From assembly GCA_031987425.1 (NCBI GenBank), contig DALZZL010000105.1, forward strand, positions 1 to 12,287: a DNA stretch of 12,287 nt. Reading direction: 5' to 3'. The DNA is from Stenotrophomonas_A sp002429615 (lineage in GTDB: Bacteria > Pseudomonadota > Gammaproteobacteria > Xanthomonadales > Xanthomonadaceae). Numbering within the stretch: position 1 is the stretch's first letter; every line of letters starts with the position of its first letter. Positions 1-7,021 of the stretch are shown one piece after another. Position numbers and translations under genes: made by a program. Below the pieces are notes generated by a model. The model was not told where the DNA came from. It searched no databases and worked only from the letters and a program-made list of their open reading frames with translations.

Positions 1-311
1 GGCACGGCGTGGATATCGCCGGCCTGCGCGCGCGGCAGCTGCGCGGCGCCGACTTCCAGGCCTTCGACTGGATCCTGTGCGCCGACCGCTCCAACCAGCG
101 CGATGCTCTGGCCCTGGCGCCGGTCTCCGCGCGCGAACGGGTGGTGCTGTGGCTGCCATGGGCCGGGATCGACGATGCCAGCGAGGTGCCGGACCCCTAT
201 ACCGGTGGACCGGCCGAGTTCGAGGCTGCCTGGACGCTGGTTGACCGGGCGGCGCGGGCCACGGTCGCGCGCCTGTCGCGCGCGCCCGCTTTGGGCATAA
301 TCGACCGATGA
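1..311 (+). CDS. Low-molecular-weight protein-tyrosine phosphatase, 3' end only
   Basis: C-terminal part of a cytoplasmic LMW protein-tyrosine phosphatase, which hydrolyses phosphotyrosine through a cysteinyl-phosphate intermediate. The reading frame is already open at the window edge (codons for H-G-V-D-I at positions 3-17). The nucleophile loop CX5R lies upstream and is not visible. Visible hallmarks are the family segment SGLRARQL-like 'GLRARQL', the strand 'FDWILCAD' with the following N that family members share, and the 'DPYTGG' loop (Asp codon at 192) carrying the general-acid aspartate. The C-terminal helix 'AAWTLVDRAARATVARL' is also typical. A GTG at 9 could mimic a start but would remove the catalytic site, so I call it internal. 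The stop TGA (309-311) overlaps the next ATG, which suggests translational coupling. In related bacteria such genes may act on tyrosine kinases of polysaccharide export; nothing here tests that. Confidence 0.88.
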   Translation, partial: HGVDIAGLRARQLRGADFQAFDWILCADRSNQRDALALAPVSARERVVLWLPWAGIDDASEVPDPYTGGPAEFEAAWTLVDRAARATVARLSRAPALGIIDR

Positions 312-1729
312 GCGCGCAGAATCTCCAGGAATTCCCCGAATTCCCCACCTGGCTCAATGCCCGGCCGTCCACCCTGCAGGAACACCGGGGGCGGGCGCTG
401 GTGCTGGCCTTCGTCAACGCCGGCTCGGAGTGGTGCGTGCAGCGCCTGACCGAGCTGTCGCAGTGGCAGGCGCGCAACCCCGGGCGCCTGCAGCTGATCG
501 TGGTGCAGGTGCCGCGTTTCGACAGCGAGCGCGAGCCGGAACGCTCGCTCAAGCTGCTGCGCCAGCATGGCGTGCAGGCACCGATCCTGCTCGACCGCGA
601 GTGGGAGACCTGGCGCCGCTTCGGGGTGACCTCGTGGCCGACGGTGGTGCTGATCGACGCCCAGGGCCGCGAGCGGCAGCGGGTGGTCGGCCTGGGTGGC
701 GAACTGGAGCGCGAGCTGCAGGCGGTCTGCGAAGGCCAGCCGCTGCCCAGCGACGACGACCTGCGCGCGCAACCGGAACGCAACCCGGAGCCGCGCCTGA
801 CCCTGCGCTTCCCCACCGGCCTGGCGGCGACCTCGGACCGCCTGTACATCGCCGACAGCGGCCACCACCGCATCCTCGAATGCAATCACCATGGCCGCGT
901 GCTGCGCCAGTTCGGGCTGGGCACGGCGGATTTCATCGACGGCGGCCTCGGCGAGGCGGCATTCCGGCGCCCGCGTGGCGTGGCCGTGGCGCGTGAAGCG
1001 CTGTACGTGGCCGATGCCGGCAACCATGCATTGCGCCGGGTCAACCTCAGCAGTGGCCATGTCGACACCCTGTGTGGCAACGGCCGTGCCGGCGAGCCGG
1101 TCGAAGGCGTGGTCGCGGATCCGGCGCAGGTGTCGCTGGACAGCCCGCACGGCGTGACCGTGGCCGGCAACGAGCTGCTGATCGCGATGGCCGGCGACAA
1201 CCGCATCTGGGGCTATGACCTCGGCCGCGGCGAGCTGCGCTGGCGCGCCGGTGCCGGCGCGCTGGATGAGCGCGACGGCAGCGGTCACCTGGCCGCCTTC
1301 GCCCAGCCGACTTCGGTGGTGGCGGTACAGCAGACCCTCTATGTCTGTGATGCACTGGGTTCTGCGATCCGCTCGATGCAGCTGCGCGGTGACCTGGTGC
1401 AGACCCTGATCGGCGGTCAGGGACCGTGGGAGTTTGGCGATGCCGACGGCCCGCGGCATCTGGCGCGACTGCAGTTTCCGCAGGCCATCGCGATGGATCC
1501 GGCCGGCCAGCCGGTGCTGTGGATCGCCGACAGCGGCAATGGCAGCCTGCGCAGCCTGCGGCTGGGCGGTGGCGAGCTGGCCACGGTCAAGCTGCCGCGA
1601 CGCCTGCAGGGCCCGGCGGGCGTTGCCGTTGCCGCCGGCAGCGTGTGGATCGCCGAGACCGATGCGCATACCGTGCAGCGTTACGACATCGCCAGCGGCG
1701 AACTGAGCGAGTTCACCCTCCAGGAATGA
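308..1729 (+). CDS. Thioredoxin-like / NHL-repeat beta-propeller protein (NHLRC2-like)
   Basis: 473 aa with two parts. Residues about 20-140 look like a thioredoxin fold: strand 'GRALVLAFVNA', the active-site position 'SEWCVQR', and the cis-proline loop 'TSWPTVVLID' (P111). Only one cysteine (C43) remains where TlpA/thioredoxin proteins have CXXC; position 46 is Arg, so normal disulfide exchange is unlikely. Residues about 166-470 hold six repeats with the NHL pattern (for example 'LYIADSGHHRI', 'LYVADAGNHALRRV', 'LWIADSGNGSLRSL'), enough for a six-bladed propeller. The combination resembles animal NHLRC2 and its bacterial relatives, whose biochemical role is not settled. I see no signal peptide, so it is probably cytoplasmic. 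It begins inside the phosphatase stop (ATGA) and its own stop overlaps the uvrC start, so it belongs to the same transcription unit. The function is unknown. Confidence 0.88.
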   Translation: MSAQNLQEFPEFPTWLNARPSTLQEHRGRALVLAFVNAGSEWCVQRLTELSQWQARNPGRLQLIVVQVPRFDSEREPERSLKLLRQHGVQAPILLDREWETWRRFGVTSWPTVVLIDAQGRERQRVVGLGGELERELQAVCEGQPLPSDDDLRAQPERNPEPRLTLRFPTGLAATSDRLYIADSGHHRILECNHHGRVLRQFGLGTADFIDGGLGEAAFRRPRGVAVAREALYVADAGNHALRRVNLSSGHVDTLCGNGRAGEPVEGVVADPAQVSLDSPHGVTVAGNELLIAMAGDNRIWGYDLGRGELRWRAGAGALDERDGSGHLAAFAQPTSVVAVQQTLYVCDALGSAIRSMQLRGDLVQTLIGGQGPWEFGDADGPRHLARLQFPQAIAMDPAGQPVLWIADSGNGSLRSLRLGGGELATVKLPRRLQGPAGVAVAAGSVWIAETDAHTVQRYDIASGELSEFTLQE

Positions 1730-3573
1730 AAGCCAGGCCGCCCGCCGGATTCGATGGCAAGGCATTCGCCGCCAACCTGAGCACTGCTCCCGGCGTCTAC
1801 CGCATGTATGCCGCCGACGACACGCTGCTGTACGTCGGCAAGGCCGGCGCGCTGCGCAAGCGTGTGGGCAGCTATTTCAATGGCTCGCCGAAGAACGCGC
1901 GGACCATGTCGATGCTGTCGCAGGTGGCGCGCATGGACGTGACCGTGACCCGCACCGAGGCCGAGGCGCTGCTGCTGGAAAACCAGCTGATCAAGTCGCT
2001 GACGCCGCGTTACAACGTCTCGCTGCGCGACGACAAGAGCTACCCGTATGTGCTGTTGACCCGCGAGGACTGGCCGCGCATCGGCCTGCATCGCGGTCCG
2101 CGCGCGGTCCCGGGACGCTATTTCGGCCCCTATGCCAGCGTCATCGCGGTGCGCGAGACGCTCAACCTGATGCACAAGCTGTTCCGCCTGCGCAGCTGCG
2201 AGGACAGCGTGTTCCGCAACCGCTCGCGGCCGTGCCTGCAGTACCAGATCGGCCGCTGCAGCGCGCCGTGCGTGGCGCTGGTGGGCAGCGAGGACTACGC
2301 CGAGTCGGTGCGTCGCGCCACGCTGTTCCTCGAAGGCAAGAGCGACCAGCTCGGCGAGGAACTGATGCAGGAGATGCAGGCGGCCAGCGAGCAGCTGCAC
2401 TTCGAGCGCGCCGCGCGCCTGCGCGACCTGCTGGCCTCGTTGCGCAGCCTGCAGAACCGCCAGTTCGTCGAGGGGCGGGCCGCCGACCTGGACGTGCTTG
2501 CCTGCGCGACCCAGGGCGCGAATGCCTGCGTGCTGCTGCTCGCGTTCCGCGATGGGCGCAACCTCGGCACGCGTGCGTTCTTTCCCAAGACCAATGGCGA
2601 GGACAGCGCCGACGAGATCCTCGCCGCGTTCGTCTCGCAGTACTACATCGAGCATTCGCCGCCGCGCGAGATCCTGCTGGATCGGGAAATTCCGGAGGCC
2701 GAACTGCTGGAGCACGCGCTGAGCGCGTCGGCCGAGCGCAAGGTGGCGTTGAAGTGGAACGTGCGTGGCGAGCGTGCCGGCTATGTCGAGCTGGCCGCGC
2801 GCAACGCGCAGAACACGCTGGCGTCCGAACTGACCAGCCAGAGCGCGCAGCATGCGCGCAGCGAAGCGCTGCGCGAGATGCTGGACCTGGCCGAGCCGGT
2901 GAAGCGGGTGGAGTGTTTCGACATCAGCCACACCCTTGGCGAGGCGACGGTCGCCTCCTGCGTGGTCTTCGACGCCGCCGGCCCGGTACGCGGGCAGTAT
3001 CGGCGTTTCAACATCGCCGGCATCGCGCCCGGCGATGACTACGCGGCGATGCGCCAGGCGCTGGAGCGTCGTTTCCGCCGCGCGGTGGAGGAGGGCGGGG
3101 TGTTGCCGGAGGTGTTGCTGATCGACGGTGGCGCCGGCCAGCTCGCGCAGGCGCAGGCGGTGATGGCCGAACTCGGCATCACCAGCGTGGCGCTGGTCGG
3201 CGTGGCCAAGGGCGAGGAACGCCGGGCCGGCCATGAGACCCTGGTGCTGCCCGATGGCCGCGAGCTGCGGCCGGGCGCGGCGTCGCCGGCGTTGCAGTTC
3301 ATCCAGCAGGTGCGCGACGAAGCGCACCGTTTCGCCATCACCGGCCATCGCGGCCGGCGCCAGAAGGCGCGCATGACCAGCAAGCTGGAGGACATCGCCG
3401 GCATCGGCCCGCGCCGCCGCGCCAACCTGCTCAAACATTTCGGCGGCCTGGCCGGGCTCAAGGCCGCGGGCGAGGCGGAAATCGCCCGGGTGGAAGGCGT
3501 GAATGCCGCCCTGGCTGCCCGAATCTACGCTAACCTGCACGGGCTGCCGCTGCCCGATGCGAACGGCGAATAG
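1726..3573 (+). CDS. uvrC: UvrABC excision nuclease subunit C
   Basis: 615 aa, close to the usual UvrC length. UvrC makes both incisions around a DNA lesion after UvrA/UvrB loading in nucleotide excision repair. Domains in order: GIY-YIG nuclease for the 3' cut ('GVYRMY' at 23-28, 'YVGK' at 36-39, then the 'TEAEALLLEN' helix); a Cys cluster C158-x11-C170-x7-C178-x3-C182, the spacing of the iron-sulfur site described for E. coli UvrC; a UVR motif ('EQLHFERAARLRDLL') for UvrB contact; an RNase H-like domain for the 5' cut with D399 ('FDISH'), D438 ('GDDYAAM'), D467 ('LIDGGAGQ') and H534 ('DEAHRF'); and C-terminal helix-hairpin-helix repeats ('IAGIGPRRRANLLKHFGG'). The frame stays open upstream to 1426, but the ATG at 1726 overlaps the previous stop (ATGA) and gives the family N-terminus. 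No catalytic residue appears to be missing. Confidence 0.97.
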   Translation: MKARPPAGFDGKAFAANLSTAPGVYRMYAADDTLLYVGKAGALRKRVGSYFNGSPKNARTMSMLSQVARMDVTVTRTEAEALLLENQLIKSLTPRYNVSLRDDKSYPYVLLTREDWPRIGLHRGPRAVPGRYFGPYASVIAVRETLNLMHKLFRLRSCEDSVFRNRSRPCLQYQIGRCSAPCVALVGSEDYAESVRRATLFLEGKSDQLGEELMQEMQAASEQLHFERAARLRDLLASLRSLQNRQFVEGRAADLDVLACATQGANACVLLLAFRDGRNLGTRAFFPKTNGEDSADEILAAFVSQYYIEHSPPREILLDREIPEAELLEHALSASAERKVALKWNVRGERAGYVELAARNAQNTLASELTSQSAQHARSEALREMLDLAEPVKRVECFDISHTLGEATVASCVVFDAAGPVRGQYRRFNIAGIAPGDDYAAMRQALERRFRRAVEEGGVLPEVLLIDGGAGQLAQAQAVMAELGITSVALVGVAKGEERRAGHETLVLPDGRELRPGAASPALQFIQQVRDEAHRFAITGHRGRRQKARMTSKLEDIAGIGPRRRANLLKHFGGLAGLKAAGEAEIARVEGVNAALAARIYANLHGLPLPDANGE

Positions 3574-3582
3574 AGACGCACG

Positions 3583-4218
3583 ATGAAGTTGACCATCCCC
3601 ACCTGGCTGACACTGCTGCGGATCGTGATGATCCCGGTGCTGGTCGTGGTGTTCTACCTGCCGTATTCGTGGACCAATTTCGCCTCCGCGGCGATCTTCG
3701 GCCTGGCGGCGATCACCGACTGGCTCGATGGCTGGGTCGCGCGGCGCTATCACCAGTACTCGGCGTTCGGTGCCTTCCTCGACCCGGTGGCCGACAAGCT
3801 GATGGTCGCGGTGGCGCTGTTCCTGATCGTGCAGGGGCATCCGACGCCGTGGATGGCGTTCTGGGCGGCGGTGATCGTGGGCCGCGAGATCGCGGTGTCG
3901 GCACTGCGCGAATGGATGGCTGAACTCGGCCAGCGCGCCAAGGTGCGCGTGGCGTTGATCGGCAAGATCAAGACCACCGCGCAGATGGTGGCGCTGCTGT
4001 GCCTGCTGTATTCGATCCAGCCCGGGCAGCCGGCGCCGGGCATCGGCATGTGGATGGGCGCGTTCGTTTTCCACGTCGGCGATTGGACGCTGGCGATCGC
4101 CGCGATCCTGACGTTGTGGTCGGGTCTGCAGTACCTGCATGCAGCGTGGCCGAGCCTGCGCGAAGACGAAAAGGCGGCGTTGCAGCAGAACCCGAAAAAA
4201 GTCGAAGGCAACGGTTGA
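3583..4218 (+). CDS. pgsA: CDP-diacylglycerol-glycerol-3-phosphate 3-phosphatidyltransferase
   Basis: 211 aa integral inner-membrane enzyme that joins CDP-diacylglycerol and glycerol-3-phosphate to give phosphatidylglycerol phosphate, the committed step towards phosphatidylglycerol and cardiolipin. The CDP-alcohol phosphatidyltransferase signature is complete: D46-x2-D49-G50-x2-A53-R54-x8-G63-x3-D67-x3-D71. These aspartates bind the catalytic metal ions. The N-terminus 'IPTWLTLLRIVMIPVLVVV' is the usual PgsA amphipathic/first membrane segment, and several more hydrophobic stretches follow. It starts 9 bases after the uvrC stop with only a weak Shine-Dalgarno, so translation probably depends on the upstream gene. 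The uvrC-pgsA pairing is widespread in proteobacteria. Its stop codon (4216-4218) lies inside the -35 hexamer of the following tRNA promoter. Confidence 0.96.
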   Translation: MKLTIPTWLTLLRIVMIPVLVVVFYLPYSWTNFASAAIFGLAAITDWLDGWVARRYHQYSAFGAFLDPVADKLMVAVALFLIVQGHPTPWMAFWAAVIVGREIAVSALREWMAELGQRAKVRVALIGKIKTTAQMVALLCLLYSIQPGQPAPGIGMWMGAFVFHVGDWTLAIAAILTLWSGLQYLHAAWPSLREDEKAALQQNPKKVEGNG

Positions 4219-4242
4219 CACATGATCGGTTCGCTGTAGAAT
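4215..4242 (+). promoter_or_regulatory. Sigma-70 promoter of the first tRNA-Gly
   Basis: A perfect -35 TTGACA (4215-4220) and -10 TAGAAT (4237-4242) are separated by 16 bases. Transcription would start near 4249-4250, a few bases before the mature tRNA at 4255. The C-rich stretch after the -10 (TTCGCCTCCC) resembles discriminators of stable-RNA promoters under growth-rate or stringent control; that reading is inference. The -35 box contains the pgsA stop codon. Confidence 0.8.
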
Positions 4243-4254
4243 TTCGCCTCCCAA

Positions 4255-4330
<76 letters not shown>

Positions 4331-4340
4331 GTTTCGGACC

Positions 4341-4360
4341 AGGCCCCGTTCGCGGGGCCT
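4341..4360 (+). terminator. Hairpin after tRNA-Gly copy 1
   Basis: An 8-bp perfect stem AGGCCCCG/CGGGGCCT closes a TTCG loop, 10 bases after the tRNA. It is followed by TGTCATT rather than a clean T run, so it may be a leaky terminator or an RNA-processing structure between the Gly and Cys tRNAs. A near-identical hairpin follows copy 2. Confidence 0.6.
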
Positions 4361-4405
4361 TGTCATTCCAGACGGCAGCGATGTCTTCCGGAAGCCGCAA
4401 CACGG

Positions 4406-4479
4406 GGCCTGGTGGCAGATCGGTTATGCACCGGATTGCAAATCCGTAGAGATGGGTTCGACTCCCGTCCAGGCCTCCA
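4406..4479 (+). tRNA. tRNA-Cys(GCA), copy 1
   Basis: 74 nt with encoded CCA. Acceptor GGCCTGG/CCAGGCC, three-pair D-stem GCA/TGC as usual in tRNA-Cys, anticodon loop TTGCAAA (GCA), 4-nt variable loop AGAG, T-arm ATGGG/CCCGT with loop TTCGACT, discriminator T (the Cys identity base). The outermost anticodon-stem pair (27-43) is a C-U mismatch. No convincing promoter of its own is visible, so it is probably transcribed from the tRNA-Gly promoter through the intervening hairpin. Confidence 0.95.
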
Positions 4480-4529
4480 AGTCCGCTTTTCGCCGGCCCT
4501 GCCGATGGAAAGAGGGATGCAACAAAGGG

Positions 4530-4558
4530 TTGGCACGAACGTGAAGACCCTGTACAAT
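4530..4558 (+). promoter_or_regulatory. Sigma-70 promoter of the second tRNA-Gly
   Basis: -35 TTGGCA (4530-4535) and -10 TACAAT (4553-4558) with a 17-base spacer. The start point would fall at about 4565, just before the mature tRNA at 4570. Position and quality match the promoter of copy 1, so each Gly-Cys pair appears to have its own promoter. Confidence 0.75.
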
Positions 4559-4569
4559 GCGCAGCTCAC

Positions 4570-4645
<76 letters not shown>

Positions 4646-4652
4646 GTTTCAA

Positions 4653-4678
4653 ACAAGGCCCCGCTTGCGGGGCCTTGT
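4653..4678 (+). terminator. Hairpin after tRNA-Gly copy 2
   Basis: An 11-bp perfect stem, ACAAGGCCCCG (4653-4663) and its complement (4668-4678), around the loop CTTG. It begins 7 bases after the tRNA. The following GTTATC is only weakly T-rich. As with copy 1 it separates tRNA-Gly from tRNA-Cys, so it could be a partial terminator or a processing element. Confidence 0.65.
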
Positions 4679-4725
4679 GTTATCAGTCACCCGCCGCGGT
4701 TTTTCGGCTAGACTGATCGCCCACC

Positions 4726-4799
4726 GGCCTGGTGGCAGAGTGGTCATGCAGCGGACTGCAAATCCGCGTACGCCGGTTCAATTCCGACCCAGGCCTCCA
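4726..4799 (+). tRNA. tRNA-Cys(GCA), copy 2
   Basis: 74 nt with encoded CCA. Acceptor GGCCTGG/CCAGGCC, anticodon stem GCGGA/TCCGC around loop CTGCAAA (GCA), variable loop GTAC, T-loop TTCAATT, discriminator T. By hand it differs from copy 1 at about 17 of 74 positions. Here the anticodon stem is perfect, but the T-stem GCCGG/CCGAC has a C-A mismatch at pair 50-64. A possible -10 TAGACT (4709-4714) precedes it without a clear -35. Confidence 0.95.
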
Positions 4800-4816
4800 T
4801 TAGAGATTCAAGAACT

Positions 4817-4847
4817 TGGCCCGCCTCGCGCGGGCCATTTTCGTTTT
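4817..4847 (+). terminator. Intrinsic terminator of the tRNA array
   Basis: Stem TGGCCCGC (4817-4824) pairs with GCGGGCCA (4830-4837) around a 5-base loop and is followed by TTTTCGTTTT. This is a textbook rho-independent terminator, 17 bases after the last tRNA-Cys. Confidence 0.9.
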
Positions 4848-4996
4848 GCGATCCCGCCCTGTTGGAACAATCCACCTTGTCGCGCGAATTTTATCTATTC
4901 AGGTGAAATGGGCGTTGCTTTCACGTGGACGGCCGGCCTGCGCCCTTTCGATCGTGTGGATGCCAATCCTGGCAATCGACGAAGGATGGAAGCGTC

Positions 4997-5182
4997 ATGA
5001 GAAAGTGGTCGTCCCTCGCGCTGTTGGCCGTGTTGTTGTTCGGTGCCGTACCTTCCGCGCAAGCCCGCTGGATTCCGAATGGATACGTGGCCTTCGGCCC
5101 CTACATGCGCTGCTGGTGGAAGAGCTCCCTCAATGGTCGGATCGTGATGACCGAGGGTTGGTGGGGTTGTCCGAAGCCTTGA
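4997..5182 (+). CDS. Small probable secreted Trp-rich peptide
   Basis: 61 codons; I do not recognise the family. Residues 1-23 form a good Sec signal peptide: 'MRK' positive start, hydrophobic core 'LALLAVLLF', and 'SAQA' ending at A23 with small residues at -3 and -1. The mature part would be only 38 aa. It holds five Trp (W25, W40, W41, W55, W56), two Cys (C39, C58) that could form one disulfide, several Gly and a Pro-Lys-Pro tail. The frame is open upstream to 4925, but the ATG at 4997 follows GGAAG at 4988-4992 and puts the signal peptide at the N-terminus. It could be a periplasmic peptide, a secreted factor or a bacteriocin-like product; none of these is shown. It is isolated between the tRNA terminator and hemN. 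Confidence 0.65.
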   Translation: MRKWSSLALLAVLLFGAVPSAQARWIPNGYVAFGPYMRCWWKSSLNGRIVMTEGWWGCPKP

Positions 5183-5186
5183 GTCG

Positions 5187-5218
5187 GGGTGCGGCGGGGA
5201 GCCACTCTCGCCGCGCCC
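5187..5218 (+). terminator. Possible terminator after the small peptide gene
   Basis: A GC-rich hairpin begins 5 bases after the stop: GCGGCG (5191-5196) pairs with CGCCGC (5209-5214), with an inner GAG/CTC helix and an outer GGG/CCC. No T run follows, so it may stabilise the 3' end rather than terminate on its own. Confidence 0.4.
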
Positions 5219-5268
5219 ATTGGGCCGTGTCTGTCGCCTCCGGGTTTCGTCCCCACCAGCGGCGGGTA

Positions 5269-5282
5269 TTGATCCTGATCAA
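5269..5282 (+). promoter_or_regulatory. FNR/Anr box upstream of hemN
   Basis: TTGATCCTGATCAA is a perfect match to the FNR/Anr consensus TTGAT-N4-ATCAA. It is centred at 5275.5 in the gap before hemN. Oxygen-independent haem synthesis genes are known FNR/Anr targets in other proteobacteria, so activation under low oxygen is the natural reading. Its centre lies only 30 or 42 bases upstream of the two possible hemN start codons. Confidence 0.8.
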
Positions 5283-5305
5283 GGACGGCACGGGTATACC
5301 CGGCG

Positions 5306-6721
5306 ATGCTGTCCTTCATGCAGACGACCGCCCAAGCCCACGTCATCCCCCGCTGGCACTTCGACCCGGAGCTGCTGCGCCGCTACGACCGCCCGGGGCC
5401 GCGCTACACCTCGTATCCGACCGCACCGCAGTTCCACGACGGCTTCGGCTGGCCGCAGCTGCGCGAGGCGATCGAGCAGGCGCCGGCCGGTCCGCTGTCG
5501 CTGTATATCCATGTCCCGTTCTGCAGCAGCCCGTGCTTCTACTGCGGCTGCAACCGCGTCATCACCCGCGACCGCAGCCGCGGTGTCGCCTACGTGGCGC
5601 GCGTGCTGCGCGAGGCCAGCCTGATCGCGCCGCTGCTCGCCGGCAAGCGCGAGGTGGTGCAGCTGCACTTCGGCGGTGGCACGCCGAACTTCCTCAGCCC
5701 GGACCTGATCGGCGAACTGCTGCGCGGCCTGCGTCATCACTTCCATTTCAGCACCGATCAGTCGCGCGACTTCTCCATCGAACTGGATCCGCGCACGCTC
5801 GCGCCGGCCGAGCTGGGCGACCTGGCGCAACTCGGCTTCACCCGCGCCAGCCTCGGCATCCAGGACTTCGACCCGACGGTGCAGAAGGCGATCAACCGGG
5901 TGCAGAACGCCACCGAAACCCTGGCGCTGATCGATGCCTGCCGCAGTCATGGGCTGCGCTCGGTCAACGTCGACCTGGTCTACGGGCTGCCGAAACAGAC
6001 CCTGGCCGGCTTCGGCGACACCCTGGACCGCGTGCTGGAATCGCGTCCGAACCGCTTCGCGATCTACGGCTACGCGCACCTGCCGTCGATGTTCCGCGCC
6101 CAGCGCCGCATCCACGACGAAGACCTGCCGGATGCGGAAACCCGCCTGGCGCTGCTCGGCCTGGCCGTCGAACGGCTCACCGCCGCCGGTTACCAGTACA
6201 TCGGCATGGACCACTTCGCGCTGCCGGACGACGAACTCGCCCGCGCGCAGCGCGAGGGCGGCCTGCATCGCAACTTCATGGGCTACACCACCCATGCCGC
6301 TACCGACCTGCTCGGCCTGGGCGTGAGCGCGATCAGCCGGGTCGGCGGCGCCTATGCGCAGAATCCGCGCGAGCTGCCGGCCTGGGAGGCCGCCATCGAC
6401 CAGGGCCGGGTGCCGGTCTGGCGCGGGCTGGCGATGTCGCGCGACGACGTGATCCGTGGCGACCTGATCCAGTCGCTGATGTGTCAGGGCGAGGTGGACA
6501 CCCGCGAAATCGGTGCGCGGCATGGCATCGACTTCGCGCAGTACTTCGCCGAGGAGCTGCGGGCGCTGGAGGCGCTGCGCGCCGATGGCCTGGTCGAGGC
6601 CGATGCGGCGCATGTGCGTGCGACCGAACGCGGGCGCCCGCTGCTGCGCCTGATCGCCATGTGCTTCGACCGCTACCTGCGCCAGCCGCGCACGGCCGGC
6701 GGCTTCTCGCGGGCGATCTGA
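5306..6721 (+). CDS. hemN: Oxygen-independent coproporphyrinogen III dehydrogenase
   Basis: 471 aa (467 from the second ATG at 5318); E. coli HemN has 457. This cytoplasmic radical-SAM enzyme decarboxylates two propionates of coproporphyrinogen III to vinyl groups without oxygen, giving protoporphyrinogen IX. Evidence: N-terminal 'YDRPGPRYTSYPT' (27-39), the cluster C73-x3-C77-x2-C80-x-C82 ('CSSPCFYCGCN'), the SAM motif 'HFGGGTPNF' (121-129), 'YIGMDHFALPDDELA', 'NFMGYTT', and the C-terminal HemN domain with 'VIRGDLIQSLMC'. The extra cysteine after the radical-SAM triad is typical of true HemN rather than HemW. Neither ATG has a good Shine-Dalgarno; AAGGA at 5281-5285 is 20 bases too far from the first. 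The upstream FNR/Anr box suggests induction at low oxygen. Confidence 0.95.
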   Translation: MLSFMQTTAQAHVIPRWHFDPELLRRYDRPGPRYTSYPTAPQFHDGFGWPQLREAIEQAPAGPLSLYIHVPFCSSPCFYCGCNRVITRDRSRGVAYVARVLREASLIAPLLAGKREVVQLHFGGGTPNFLSPDLIGELLRGLRHHFHFSTDQSRDFSIELDPRTLAPAELGDLAQLGFTRASLGIQDFDPTVQKAINRVQNATETLALIDACRSHGLRSVNVDLVYGLPKQTLAGFGDTLDRVLESRPNRFAIYGYAHLPSMFRAQRRIHDEDLPDAETRLALLGLAVERLTAAGYQYIGMDHFALPDDELARAQREGGLHRNFMGYTTHAATDLLGLGVSAISRVGGAYAQNPRELPAWEAAIDQGRVPVWRGLAMSRDDVIRGDLIQSLMCQGEVDTREIGARHGIDFAQYFAEELRALEALRADGLVEADAAHVRATERGRPLLRLIAMCFDRYLRQPRTAGGFSRAI

Positions 6722-6742
6722 GCGATGGCCGGCAGGCGGGCT

Positions 6743-7021
6743 TCAGCGCGATGTGTGCGAGTGCTCCCGGGCGATGGAGGCCAGGGTCTCGGACCATTCG
6801 GCGAGTTCCTGCTGGAACTTCTGCCGGTAGGCGGCGGCCGCTTCGGGAATCTCGAAGCCGCTGTCGGTGGCATCGGGCATGCGCCGACGCCAGGCCTCCA
6901 ACACGGCGTTCAGGTCCGGATGCGATTCGAGCAGGGCGCCCGTCACCCACGTCACCGCGTCCAGACGCGCGGCGAGGGCGGACATGGCTTCCACGAGTGG
7001 GGCGAGTTGCGGTGATTCCAT
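6743..7021 (-). CDS. Conserved-looking hypothetical protein, 92 aa
   Basis: I do not recognise a family. The protein is 92 aa, soluble, without signal peptide, membrane segment or cysteine. It looks mostly helical: 'LVEAMSALAARLDAVTWVTGALLE' and 'YRQKFQQELAEWSETLASIAREH' are amphipathic stretches, joined by a Pro-rich turn. The ATG (7019-7021 on the plus strand) is preceded on the minus strand by a GGGAG Shine-Dalgarno with 7-base spacing, which is the main support for a real gene. It converges on hemN with 21 bases between the stops and no clear terminator. No function can be inferred from its neighbours. Confidence 0.7.
   Translation of the reverse strand: MESPQLAPLVEAMSALAARLDAVTWVTGALLESHPDLNAVLEAWRRRMPDATDSGFEIPEAAAAYRQKFQQELAEWSETLASIAREHSHTSR

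Noticed and set aside
197..4254. Two very long minus-strand frames opposite the NHL, uvrC and pgsA genes
   Set aside because: They are antisense to genes with complete family motifs, and their translations are Ala/Arg/Gln/His-rich without domains.
4925..4996. N-terminal extension of the small peptide gene
   Set aside because: It would bury the signal peptide internally and lacks a Shine-Dalgarno, whereas ATG 4997 has one.
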